From assembly GCA_029866125.1 (NCBI GenBank), contig JARWZZ010000014.1:62001-126000 (forward strand): a stretch of DNA of 64,000 nucleotides, in the 5' to 3' direction. Below, one piece after another: positions 28,163 to 36,826 of this stretch. Below the pieces are notes generated by a model. The model was given only the letters and a program-made list of their open reading frames with translations, was not told where the DNA came from and ran no database searches. A program made the position numbers and the translations under genes. The stretch's first letter is position 1; the number at the start of each line of letters is the position of its first letter. This DNA is from Limnobacter sp. GTDB taxonomy: Bacteria > Pseudomonadota > Gammaproteobacteria > Burkholderiales > Burkholderiaceae_B.

Positions 28163-28906
28163 ATGAGACCCTATTTTATGACCCTGAACTTTCAATCCAA
28201 ACTTGGCGCAGTTGCCTTGGCGATGTGTGCATCTACCACATGGGCCAACAACGGAATGCCCCCTGAATGCGCGGGCGGCCCGGTTGTTAACCTCAGCGCG
28301 GTCAGCACTGAAGAGGTGCAGAATGACCAAGTCCGACTGAACTGGCTGGTGCAGTTTGATCGCGCCAGTGCTTCTGAGGCCATGATCGAGACCAACAAGG
28401 TGCTTGCCAGCTCCATCAAGTCTTTGGAAAAGAATAGTCAAATCAGAAACTTAAAGAATAATATTCAGACTTACCCGCAATACGGAAAAGATGGCAAGCC
28501 CCGCAGCTGGACTGCCCAAGGCACCTTAAGCTTTGAAATGCCCCTTGAAGCCCTGAAAAACAAGGGCTCGGTGGAATTAGAGCCACCCATGGCATTGAGC
28601 AATGTTCAATATTACGTGGGGCCTGCAAAGGCACAGGCCAGTCGAGAAATGCTGACCGAAGCAGCGATTACGGAGTTTCAGGCCAAAGCGCAGTCTGCTG
28701 CAAAAGGTTTTGGCTACAAAAGCTTTCAGTTGAATAACATCAGTATTCAGGATGAAAGGGCAGGTGGTGGGCCTGCACCTGTTTACGGAAGGATGTACGC
28801 TGCACAGGCCGACATGGCCATGTCCAAAGGCATGGAAGTGGCCACATCGGGTGGCAATAGCACGTTAAATGTATCGATTAACGGCAATGTTTGCCTAAAA
28901 AGATAA
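28163..28906 (+). CDS. SIMPL-domain (DUF541) periplasmic protein
   Basis: Secreted protein of 247 residues: signal peptide ending STTWA, then a SIMPL/DUF541 domain (about 40-240), with the typical pattern of predicted periodic strands and the region YYVGPAKAQASREMLTEAAITEFQAKAQSAAKGFGYKSFQLNNISI. Two Cys (in PPECAGG and near the end, NVCLKR) could form a disulfide. An in-frame ATG at 28178 also yields a good signal peptide and may be the true start. Function of the family is poorly defined (oxidative stress and envelope roles reported). Confidence 0.82.
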   Translation: MRPYFMTLNFQSKLGAVALAMCASTTWANNGMPPECAGGPVVNLSAVSTEEVQNDQVRLNWLVQFDRASASEAMIETNKVLASSIKSLEKNSQIRNLKNNIQTYPQYGKDGKPRSWTAQGTLSFEMPLEALKNKGSVELEPPMALSNVQYYVGPAKAQASREMLTEAAITEFQAKAQSAAKGFGYKSFQLNNISIQDERAGGGPAPVYGRMYAAQADMAMSKGMEVATSGGNSTLNVSINGNVCLKR

Positions 28907-28919
28907 ATTTAAAATAAAC

Positions 28920-29348
28920 TCAGTGCCTATTCATATTGTCCGGAAAGCGTAAAACCTTTCCGGTTTGGGCAGTTTGTGCGCCCTGGCTAATGGTTGGGGG
29001 CTGGTGGGTGCTTGCAGTGACATCGCCGCCAGCATCCTCGGATCGCACCAAACGCAAGCCATTGCTTGGCAAGGCCTCATCGCGTGTTGCTTGCTGCAGC
29101 ACATCGAGCTGTTCACGCAATTTGCCAAAAGATTCCCACATCATATTGGACGCTTCAAGCGCAGTTTTTAACGGTGTTTTTGAGCGCTTTCTGGACATTT
29201 CAATGCGGAACAGTGTCTGCTCCAGTGCCAAGCGCCGTTCTGGCTCGGCCGATTGAATAAAATGTTCCAAAACTGCTCCGCGTCGGCGTTCGTAGGCTTC
29301 GGGATCCACTTCGTAAAGGTCAGACCATTCTTTAAAGTTGAAGTCCAT
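28920..29348 (-). CDS. DUF3135 family protein
   Basis: Small cytoplasmic protein of 142 residues. The N-terminal half fits DUF3135: WSDLYEVDPEAYERRRGAVLEHFI followed by AEPERRLALEQTLFRIE and a helical segment. The C-terminal 45 residues are low-complexity (Thr/Gln/Pro) and probably disordered. ATG at 29348 follows AGGAG at 8 bases and overlaps the stop of the upstream small gene (TGATG). No function is known for this family. It is convergent with the SIMPL gene, 13 bases apart. Confidence 0.75.
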   Translation of the reverse strand: MDFNFKEWSDLYEVDPEAYERRRGAVLEHFIQSAEPERRLALEQTLFRIEMSRKRSKTPLKTALEASNMMWESFGKLREQLDVLQQATRDEALPSNGLRLVRSEDAGGDVTASTHQPPTISQGAQTAQTGKVLRFPDNMNRH

Positions 29349-29581
29349 CACAGTTTCTCCTGTTGTGCCTCTGCCGATAAACGCTGCTGAGAGTCTGCAT
29401 CCGGTGCGATCAAAAAGCCATGCACCGCACGCTGTAACGCTCTCAGTCTTCCGGTTTTTAGGTTAAGCTCTCGTTTGAGAGCAATGTTCTCTTCTATGAG
29501 TCTGTCTACGAGCTCTAAAGTTTCAAATTTCGGCCTTAGGGACTCAACTAAATTGGGGTAACTCATGGGTTGGCTGCTCAT
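29348..29581 (-). CDS. Small predicted coiled-coil protein
   Basis: 77 residues, rich in Leu/Glu/Arg. FETLELVDRLIEENIALKRELNLKTGRLRALQRAVHGF is one long amphipathic helix with heptad spacing. No family recognised. An alternative start ATG lies five codons in. Translationally coupled (TGATG) to the DUF3135 gene, so the two products probably act together; the coiled coil suggests a dimeric adaptor, which is inference only. Confidence 0.6.
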   Translation of the reverse strand: MSSQPMSYPNLVESLRPKFETLELVDRLIEENIALKRELNLKTGRLRALQRAVHGFLIAPDADSQQRLSAEAQQEKL

Positions 29582-29665
29582 ATTTATTCAAATTATCTAC
29601 CTGCAATTGATACTTTGAAAAGTCTTAATTGGTTTTAGAGTAAGACCCCAGAAACATAATTAAAA

Positions 29666-30676
29666 ATGGATACACAATTCACAATGCATCGTTTTGGCTT
29701 GATGTTGCTTGCAATGGTTTGTTGCACCCCCGCTTTGTCGCAAAACAAGTCTACACGCTGTGAAAAGGCATTCGAAGATCGACTGGAGACAGACAAGATC
29801 ATCAACACTTGCCGGCAAGACTTAATCGCCCCGCTTAAACAAGAGCAACGTACAGACGTGCTTGAAACTCTGGGTAAGGTTTACTCGGCACAAAATGAGC
29901 CAGACTTGGCCATTCAGACTTGGAAGGAAGCTTCCCAGTATGTTCAGCCCCAACGCACTTCCATCCAATCTGGGGAGAGGTGGGTTCGTTTTCAAATCCT
30001 AATTGGCCAGTCTTACGGCCAGTCCAACCAACCTGAGAAAGCTGAGCTGCAATTTAAGCAAGCTTTGGCCAAAGCTGAAGGTTTGTATGGTGGGTTTTCA
30101 TTGCCTGCTGGTATGGTACAAGACGCATTGGGGGCCCACTATGGCCTGCTAAATAAGTACGACCCGTCGCTTAAAGCCTTCCAAAGATCAAGAATTGTGC
30201 ATGAAGTTCGTTTGGGAAAGCTCCACCCTCGAACCATTGAAACACGACTGAACCAAGCTGTCGCGCTGCTGGACATGAACAAAGAGGACGATGCAAAGGC
30301 GCAGTTTGAAGCCTTGGCCACCTTGATTCGGCCTTTGCCTGAATATCAGAAGTCCCCGGTATTGGCGGAGGCTCTTACCTTTCTAGGCACTTTGCAAATG
30401 CGGACTGAGCAATTGCCCCAGGCGATTGACAGCTACGAAACTGCTTTGAAGGTGCGTACCGAACTTTTCGGAAAAGATGACGTCCGAACCAGCCAGTCTT
30501 TGAACAATCTGGGCGTGGTTTTGTACCGAGCAGGGCAGTTGAAGAAGGCGGAGGTGGCACTCAGCCAGGCCTACATCATTCGTAAAACAAAGCTTGGCGA
30601 GAAGGATGCGCTGACTTTGTCCTCGCAAAAAAATCTACAGGCGGTTATTGCAGCACAACAATCAGGAAGGCAATAG
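29666..30676 (+). CDS. Secreted TPR-repeat protein
   Basis: Signal peptide (MHRFGLMLLAMVCCTPALSQ, following a possible earlier start), then 310 residues of tetratricopeptide repeats. The best repeats are VLETLGKVYSAQNEPDLAIQTWKEA, a region near 105-150 (QSYGQSNQPEKAELQFKQAL), and the C-terminal kinesin-light-chain-like repeats ALTFLGTLQMRTEQLPQAIDSYETAL and SLNNLGVVLYRAGQLKKAEVALSQAY. Probably periplasmic and protein-binding. It converges on the subtilase gene with 12 bases between. A relation to the subtilase/FecR locus is possible but unproven. Confidence 0.78.
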   Translation: MDTQFTMHRFGLMLLAMVCCTPALSQNKSTRCEKAFEDRLETDKIINTCRQDLIAPLKQEQRTDVLETLGKVYSAQNEPDLAIQTWKEASQYVQPQRTSIQSGERWVRFQILIGQSYGQSNQPEKAELQFKQALAKAEGLYGGFSLPAGMVQDALGAHYGLLNKYDPSLKAFQRSRIVHEVRLGKLHPRTIETRLNQAVALLDMNKEDDAKAQFEALATLIRPLPEYQKSPVLAEALTFLGTLQMRTEQLPQAIDSYETALKVRTELFGKDDVRTSQSLNNLGVVLYRAGQLKKAEVALSQAYIIRKTKLGEKDALTLSSQKNLQAVIAAQQSGRQ

Positions 30677-30688
30677 GCAGCAAACGTG

Positions 30689-32704
30689 TTAGGCCTTGGT
30701 GGGTTTTAAAAAAACACTAAACAAAGCCACCAAGCCCAATAAACCCAACAAGCCAAAGCTTCCGCCCCCGCCGCCACCCGCTGCTGATGTGCCCGCTTGG
30801 GGCGTGGTACCGCCAGTGGATGGCTCAGCAATGGGGCCAGTGGTACCTATTGGCAGAGTACCACCGACGATAGACCCACTGAGAATCGGGTCCAGCAGGG
30901 CAAACACCAAGGTGGGCGCAACCGTTTGGCTTTGCGCAACCGTTACCAAGGCCGAGCTTTCTACCCCTGAAGCACCCCGTGCAATCAACTCAAAGCCGTT
31001 TACCCCCGCAGGCGCAGTAACCGTAGCCCTAAGCCCAGAAACTGACAAAGTAGGGGAGGCACTAGCACCCGACGCCCTTGCAACTGTACCAATTCTAAAA
31101 GTGACGCTGTTGTCCAAACTGGTGGATGCGGTTTGGCTGCCTTCTGCAGAAAACACCTTGCTGCCACCCGGGGTTAAAACATTACCCGTGTTGGAAAACA
31201 AATTGGCAGTGGCAACAACGCCCCGGGCAAAAACGGCTCTGGAAATATCCAGCATGCCTGCGCCACAAGTCGAAGTTGTGCATCGGCATTCCACATTCAA
31301 GGTGGTACCTGCAACGCACTGCGTGCCACGTAAATTCAAGAAAGGCCTCGCACTGGATTTCAAATCCTGCTCTAGATCATCTACTGTAGAATTGGGCCTA
31401 AATGCCAAAACTTGCGCTGCCGCTGCAGCCACCATTGGGCTGGCAAAACTGCTGCCAATTTTTGAGCGGTAGGTGTTCAGGCTAGGCCCTGCCAAACCAG
31501 CATTGCCAGCTGACCATACGGGAAAAGCACTGTCGCCACCGGGGGCCGTAATGTCTATAAAAGGGCCGAAATTGCTATAAAAAGCTTTGAATCCTTCTTG
31601 GTCTGTCGCTGCCACGCCAAAAGCCCCGGGGCAATCTGCTGGCGAGTCAACAGGCCCGCCATCGTTGCCTGCAGCAACAACCACGATGGCACCCGCGTTT
31701 CTGGCAGCAGCAACCGCATCGCCTTCAATACCTGCAACACAGGCTCCATTGGCCCCCAAACTTAGATTCAAAACCCGCGCCGGGTTTGGGTTGGTGGGCA
31801 CACCCGGCACTTCAAGTCCAGCCGCCCAGCGAATGCCGTCTGCCAAGTCAGTTGAAAAACCACCACAACGACCCAACACACGCACAGGCACGATGACGCT
31901 ATTCCATCCCACGGGGAAATAGCCCTCACCGGGATTCGGATTGCCGGCAATCATGGCGGCGGTAAATGTGCCATGCCAAGAAGATTCTGAAACCTGAAGA
32001 CAGGCTGGGTCTTGTAACAAGGCGTCTGGCGTCACACCATCACCTGGGTCAGAAGGGTCAGCATCCCGGTCGCCATTGAACCCTGCGGATTGTCCATCGT
32101 TGGCTAAAAAGGAATCACTGACAAAGTCGTAGCCAGGTAACACATGGCCTTGCAGGGCAGGGTGGTTGAACAACACACCTGTGTCTAAAACAGCAACCAC
32201 GGTGGTGGAAGTTCCATGAAAATTCAGCCACATGGATTCTGTGTTGGCGGACGCGGGTTGTGACTCAATGGTGCGGTGGTGCCAAAAACGTGGGCGTAAT
32301 GACAAATCCAAAGAATTAAGTACGCCAACCAAAGGCGACTGGGCATGCACTTTGATGCGGCGGTCAATGTGTACAGAGGAAATGGAAGGGTCGGACTGCA
32401 AACGCTGGATAAGCTGCTGCACATCTTCAACACCTTGAGCCTTCACCACCACGGAATGATTTTGAAACTGCCGAATGCTGCTAAGGGGGGTACGGTGAAT
32501 ACTAGAAAGTTGGCCCAGCACCTGATTCAACTTTAGAAAATCGACAGGCTGCTGATTTTGCCCATTGGCCAAAGCCACGGTGCGTGTTGGCAAGCCCTCT
32601 TTAAACTTAAGCACCAGGCGGTAATCTTGTGCGGCTGATGCACCGAGTGGCATCAACAACATGGACAAAATGATGCATAGGGCGTGGAAGCTACTTTTCA
32701 ACAT
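30689..32704 (-). CDS. S8 subtilisin-like serine protease with GlyGly-CTERM-like tail
   Basis: Exported protease of 671 residues. It has a signal peptide (to about GASAAQ), an I9-like propeptide (about 28-120), and a catalytic domain about 155-490 with Asp174 (VLDTGV), His244 (SWHGTFTA), oxyanion Asn347 (AAGND) and Ser419 (GSSFASPM). A beta-rich domain (about 495-610) follows, then a Gly/Thr linker, GGGGGGSFGLLGLLGL, a hydrophobic helix and KPTKA. This tail resembles GlyGly-CTERM sorting signals cut by rhombosortase. The catalytic set is complete, so it should be active. It lies 100 bases downstream of the FecR-TPR-barrel gene on the same strand. Confidence 0.9.
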   Translation of the reverse strand: MLKSSFHALCIILSMLLMPLGASAAQDYRLVLKFKEGLPTRTVALANGQNQQPVDFLKLNQVLGQLSSIHRTPLSSIRQFQNHSVVVKAQGVEDVQQLIQRLQSDPSISSVHIDRRIKVHAQSPLVGVLNSLDLSLRPRFWHHRTIESQPASANTESMWLNFHGTSTTVVAVLDTGVLFNHPALQGHVLPGYDFVSDSFLANDGQSAGFNGDRDADPSDPGDGVTPDALLQDPACLQVSESSWHGTFTAAMIAGNPNPGEGYFPVGWNSVIVPVRVLGRCGGFSTDLADGIRWAAGLEVPGVPTNPNPARVLNLSLGANGACVAGIEGDAVAAARNAGAIVVVAAGNDGGPVDSPADCPGAFGVAATDQEGFKAFYSNFGPFIDITAPGGDSAFPVWSAGNAGLAGPSLNTYRSKIGSSFASPMVAAAAAQVLAFRPNSTVDDLEQDLKSSARPFLNLRGTQCVAGTTLNVECRCTTSTCGAGMLDISRAVFARGVVATANLFSNTGNVLTPGGSKVFSAEGSQTASTSLDNSVTFRIGTVARASGASASPTLSVSGLRATVTAPAGVNGFELIARGASGVESSALVTVAQSQTVAPTLVFALLDPILSGSIVGGTLPIGTTGPIAEPSTGGTTPQAGTSAAGGGGGGSFGLLGLLGLVALFSVFLKPTKA

Positions 32705-32804
32705 GGCTCTTACTACTATTTAGGTATCTCCAAACAATACTAATAACCTTGGGCTTATGGATTCAAATTCAGCAGGTATTTAATGATTGCTGTTTTTTGC
32801 CTTT

Positions 32805-34208
32805 TTAAAACCGATAGCGCGCATCCAGTACGTATTGCACGTTGTCGCGATCCGCTTTTTGAAGTCCAAAGTTTAAAACGCCCGCGCCGATAATCCAGCT
32901 TTTGTCCCGCGTTTCCCAAAACCCTGCCAAGTCGGCTGACCAGGCTTTGGCTAAAAACCGGGAGTTGTCTTTGTTCAAAAACACATCGTCCCTGTACACC
33001 AACCGGCTGCTGAGGTAAAGCCGTGAAGGGCTAACCCAGGTTGCACCCAAGACTGCGGTGTCTTCTGGCAAATTGGGAATTTGAAGGCCAGTTACCCTTG
33101 CATCAGCAGTGCTTGATGTGACGCCAGTGGGCGTGAAGCTTGCGTTTGAACTCGTGCGTACATACCTGCTGTAAACCGACCAATTGGTGCTCAAAATTTG
33201 GTTAAAACCCAGGGTACCGAGCTTAAAATCGCCTTGCTCAAAGTCAGGCACAAAATCAATAGCACTCTTGATGCTCAAATTTGAAAGTTGTGTAGACCGT
33301 AAAAACTCCAAAAACGGCACGCTGGGGGTACCCACATCGGATGCAAGCGGAATGGGGTTCAGCACAGACTGTTTTTCAATACGCCCAAACCAAAAACTAC
33401 GCGCATTTGGCGAGTACGAGGCTTGAAACACATTGCGCTTGGATCTGCCCCCAGCCTGTACCAAACGGTCCTCAATCGGAATACCAGCAGTTTCAACGGA
33501 TTGAAGGGTGTCAATGTTCAAAGGCCGAATCCAATCTTGGTAGGCGGCCCTCAGGGTCCAACTTCTATCGGGTTGGAACACCAAACCCACGCGCGGTGCA
33601 AGCTGGTTGGTGCGTACATTCTCGTTAGAAACCGAGGAATCCAAGGTGTCTTGAAAAGCCAACGCAGTGTCCGCATTGACGTTTTGTTGAAGCCGGTTCA
33701 ACACCCAAGTTGCATCCAACCTAAGCTGGCTGCTTAGGTCATGCTTCACACCCATAGAGACGGATGCAAACTCTTTTGACCCTTTGTCGGCATTCCCAAA
33801 ACCAGCGGTGTCCACAAAACTTGCACCCTCAGGCCCCACCGTAAATATGGAGCCTGAACCTTCAGCTTCGCCCCTGCGCACCTCGCGCACATAGCTGGAA
33901 GTGGTCATCAGGCGTGTTTTAGGCGATAAGTCTGCGGTGTGCGACACTTGGTAGTCTTGAATTTTGCGTTTGATGAATTGGTTGATGCCCAGGCCAAAGA
34001 ATAGACTAACGGGCTCGCCATCCACAGCACCGGGTACAGTAAACCCGATGGGAAAGCGGTAGGTGTCGAATCTCGACTCGTTTTGGCCATACTTCAGCGA
34101 AGTTTGCGAAGTAGGGGACCACTTGTAAGAGCCACCGAGCGAAAACTGGTCTTGAACCATCCGCACCGAAGTGGGGGCGGCCGGCTCCCCCAAAATCTCG
34201 ATCTGATT
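32805..34208 (-). pseudogene. Outer-membrane beta-barrel half of the interrupted FecR-TPR-barrel gene
   Basis: About 465 codons that continue, in the same reading frame, from the FecR-TPR gene after a single TAA at 34209-34211. The sequence is a run of amphipathic strands with YKWSPTSQTSLKYG, SWTLRAAYQDWIRPL, NWSVYSRYVRT and LYLSSRLVYRDD, and ends QYVLDARYRF with the terminal Phe typical of BAM substrates. It has no signal peptide and its first possible start is a TTG at 34193, so alone it could not reach the outer membrane. No coding decay is seen, so the stop is recent, a sequencing error, or read through. Confidence 0.75.
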
Positions 34209-34211
34209 TTA
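34209..34211 (-). other. In-frame TAA interrupting the FecR-TPR-barrel gene
   Basis: Minus-strand codons read TTC GAT GAT TAA AAT CAG ATC GAG ATT TTG GGG GAG, and both sides are in one frame and belong to one barrel domain. One base change (for example CAA to TAA) would explain it. The stop context TAA-A is not a known read-through signal. Confidence 0.85.
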
Positions 34212-36338
34212 ATCATCGAACGTGGTTTGAAAGCGGTTGTAGTACAAAAACACACCCGAATCAGCGGAGGGTTGCAAGCCCAAGCCAAGCGTCCAGACAT
34301 CAAGGCCTAGGTCAGAAACGCTTAGGCCGATTGGCTCTGGGGGGTTGTTGCTCACAAAATTACGAAACGGAAACTCCCCTTTACCTAAGTTGTACTTGAA
34401 AAAGTACGCGCTTGGCATGCCTTCACTGTTGAGCCCATTGACAGTGACCGACGGAATATACCCTTCAATTAAATCTTGTTTGCGTTGAATACCCAGTATT
34501 CCAAAATCGCCCGGTTGGCGAAGCAGGGAGCTAAAAGTGGGGCTAGACCCGAAGGCCAAGGGGTCAGTGAGAAACCCTTGAAAAAGCTCAGAATTCTTAT
34601 TGAACTCGCCCGGGTACCGATCAGAAAGAAACAAGTGGCTACCACCCCAATAGGGATAGGCGCTTTGTTGAGCCAATTCCAGCGCCCATTCCTCCAAACC
34701 AAAAAAGGCCAAGGCAGTACCAAGGTTTGAATTGCCCTTTTGGTCATTGGCCAGTTGATTGGCCGACTTCAAATAAGGCATACGCTCTACCGCCGAGCGC
34801 GAGGCTTGTACCGCGAGCTCAGGCTCAAAAAGATCGGTATAAATTTGAGACAGAAAAATATAGGGAATAGGGTCCTTGTCATCAATTTCAATGACTTGGA
34901 GTAGGGTGCCAATCGCATCTTGACGCCGACCCATTTGGTAGTAAGCCACTGCTGTGTAGGTTTTTGCGCGCGCATACTCTGGCGCCATCAAGCCCGCCTT
35001 TAAAAAGCAGTCCAGCGCATCCTGCCTTCTGCCTTGTTTTAATCGCAACAAGCCCAAGCCGGTCAGTGACACGTAATCGCTGGGGTTTTGAACCAAAGCG
35101 TCGGTGTAAGCCTTTTCGGCTTCAGGAAATTGATTGGCAAAAGTCTCTAAGGTGCCCAATTCTCCTTTGTATGCCGCAATGTCTGGTCGCAAAGCGATAG
35201 CTTTATTGAGATCAGCCCTCGCAGGCTGGCTGTGCTCCCGTTCGCTAAAAATTGCACCTGAACCTGCAGCCGCGCGGTCTTCTTCAGGACGAAGGGCAAG
35301 GGCGGTTTGATAGACCAAAAGCGCCTCACTGGCAAGGCCTTGACGCCGCAACAAGTCGGCCTTTGCAAGCAGCAAGTCTGCATCTTGATCCAGATTGGGA
35401 ACATTCAAACTAGCCTGACTGGCCGAAAGGCGGTCGGCAAGCAGTTCAACTCGCGACTTTGCAGCCAACAATCGAGGGTGGTTCGAGTGTATGGACAAGC
35501 CTTCATTAAGCCCATTGAGAGCTTGATCAAACTCACCTTGAACAAGGGCCAAATCCGACGACAACAAAGCATAAGGCACGGTGCCTTGCTGCCCTGAAGA
35601 TTGCAAAGCCAACCGCACAGCCTCTAAATTGCCGCTGTCGAATGCATCCACAACCGCTTGCCAAACTGCATCTGCAGCAAGAGGCCCCAACACACGTTGG
35701 CTGTCCACGGTGAGGGCATTTACCCACTGAATTCGGTCACGCGGGTTACTTAGCAGCAAGCGGACAGGGGCCTTGCCGGGCAGGGCCAAAGCGGCTTGAT
35801 CCTTCACCAGCGTAAGTGAACCCAATTCATTGTAAAACTCCACTGAACCCGAGAAAACTGTCATCAATGTAGCGCCACTGCCGTCTACCTCGATGTCCCA
35901 ATCGGTGCCCCGAATGGCAGCAGTTGCTGCAGGCGTATCAAAATACAGGCTGCTGCCAGAAAGGCGTTTGGTTTGACTCCAAGCCCGACCGGAATCCAGC
36001 CGGACACGGGTCACCTGTTGGTTTTCGGACCCAGCCATACTTGCTATGGATTGAATCTGCAGCACCGAATTTTGATTCAAACGGATTTGGGTTTGGTCAG
36101 AAAACAGTACACCCATCTTGGAAAGGGTTCCCGTCCTTACGAAACCACCGGGTGCAATGACCTGGCTTACTTTCGCGGGCAACCAGGGGTCGGAGTTCAG
36201 CAAGCGATGCTCGCCCGTGCCTTGAATGCTTACGAGTTCAGCCTGATTGGCAAAGGCTTCAAAAGGTAAAAGCACTAAAAAAAGCGAGACGACAATGCAA
36301 AAGCGGGGCGCTGCTGGGGAAGGATTGCTTGTTTTCAT
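34209..36338 (-). CDS. FecR-domain and TPR-repeat exported protein (N-terminal part of split gene)
   Basis: From ATG 36338 (AAAGGTG 9 bases upstream; frame open to 36350) there are 709 residues. A signal peptide ends near EAFA. A FecR/LysM-like domain follows (about 60-190, with DTPAATAAIRGTDWDIEVDGSGATLMTV split across its core). From about 215 to 570 come TPR repeats (LLAKADLLRRQGLASEALLVYQTALALRPEED, SLTGLGLLRLKQGRRQDALDCFLKAG). The last 80 residues begin an outer-membrane barrel (DVWTLGLGLQPSADSGVFLYYNRFQ) and are cut short by TAA. The intact gene would encode about 1180 residues, reminiscent in plan of TPR-barrel exporters such as BcsC/PgaA. Confidence 0.8.
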   Translation of the reverse strand: MKTSNPSPAAPRFCIVVSLFLVLLPFEAFANQAELVSIQGTGEHRLLNSDPWLPAKVSQVIAPGGFVRTGTLSKMGVLFSDQTQIRLNQNSVLQIQSIASMAGSENQQVTRVRLDSGRAWSQTKRLSGSSLYFDTPAATAAIRGTDWDIEVDGSGATLMTVFSGSVEFYNELGSLTLVKDQAALALPGKAPVRLLLSNPRDRIQWVNALTVDSQRVLGPLAADAVWQAVVDAFDSGNLEAVRLALQSSGQQGTVPYALLSSDLALVQGEFDQALNGLNEGLSIHSNHPRLLAAKSRVELLADRLSASQASLNVPNLDQDADLLLAKADLLRRQGLASEALLVYQTALALRPEEDRAAAGSGAIFSEREHSQPARADLNKAIALRPDIAAYKGELGTLETFANQFPEAEKAYTDALVQNPSDYVSLTGLGLLRLKQGRRQDALDCFLKAGLMAPEYARAKTYTAVAYYQMGRRQDAIGTLLQVIEIDDKDPIPYIFLSQIYTDLFEPELAVQASRSAVERMPYLKSANQLANDQKGNSNLGTALAFFGLEEWALELAQQSAYPYWGGSHLFLSDRYPGEFNKNSELFQGFLTDPLAFGSSPTFSSLLRQPGDFGILGIQRKQDLIEGYIPSVTVNGLNSEGMPSAYFFKYNLGKGEFPFRNFVSNNPPEPIGLSVSDLGLDVWTLGLGLQPSADSGVFLYYNRFQTTFDD

Positions 36339-36580
36339 GCTTTTTAGCACCTTTAAACAAACTACGATTTATTAGTTTACATAATATAAATTATACGCCT
36401 TATCGATATCGCTTTTTACCACTGTGCTGCACCCGGTTTAACTGAGCTAACTGAGCCTGACTAACTGCCTCTGATTAACTGAGGCTGATGAGCCTTTTGT
36501 AGCGATTCTCAACTCAGTGTTTTATGTGAATAATCAGGAACATATCTCTTCATGTGCTGATTCACTAAGGTTTAAACATC
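36339..36580. promoter_or_regulatory. Region upstream of the FecR gene with TAACTG repeats
   Basis: Contains ATTATA on the plus strand (36390-36395), that is TATAAT on the minus strand, a plausible -10 for the FecR gene within an AT-rich block. Four copies of TAACTG start at 36439, 36448, 36462 and 36476 (spacings 9, 14, 14), three of them extended to TAACTGAG. GCCTC...GAGGC (36468-36485 area) can pair as a small hairpin. These may be binding sites for a regulator. Confidence 0.4.
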
Positions 36581-36721
36581 ATGCATAAACTCATCATCGT
36601 CGCCATGTTGTCATTCGCCTTTTACCCCGAGTGGCCAGCCCATGCCTTGGCCAAGGGTCAGGAAATGGTTAACACCGCAAAAACAGCATTGAATGTGTCT
36701 GCTTTCGCAACCACTCAATAG
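36581..36721 (+). CDS. Possible 46-residue small secreted protein
   Basis: ATG at 36581, with AAGG 10 bases upstream, opens a 46-codon frame: MHKLIIVAMLSFAFYPEWPA then HALAKGQEMVNTAKTALNVSAF. The N-terminus has a basic-hydrophobic profile like a signal peptide. No family is recognised and it lies alone between two divergent genes, so it may be spurious. Confidence 0.35.
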   Translation: MHKLIIVAMLSFAFYPEWPAHALAKGQEMVNTAKTALNVSAFATTQ

Positions 36722-36826
36722 TATTTGAATCACCCAAACAGCGTGGGTTTTGGGCCCTTATTAGACGCGTAGAGGCGTTTCCCGGTTTGTATCATGGATA
36801 CATAATTACGGGAGAATTTTGCCACT

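Noticed and set aside
30696..31472. 258-codon plus-strand open frame
   Set aside because: Entirely antisense to the subtilase, whose catalytic motifs are intact; low-complexity translation with no family resemblance.
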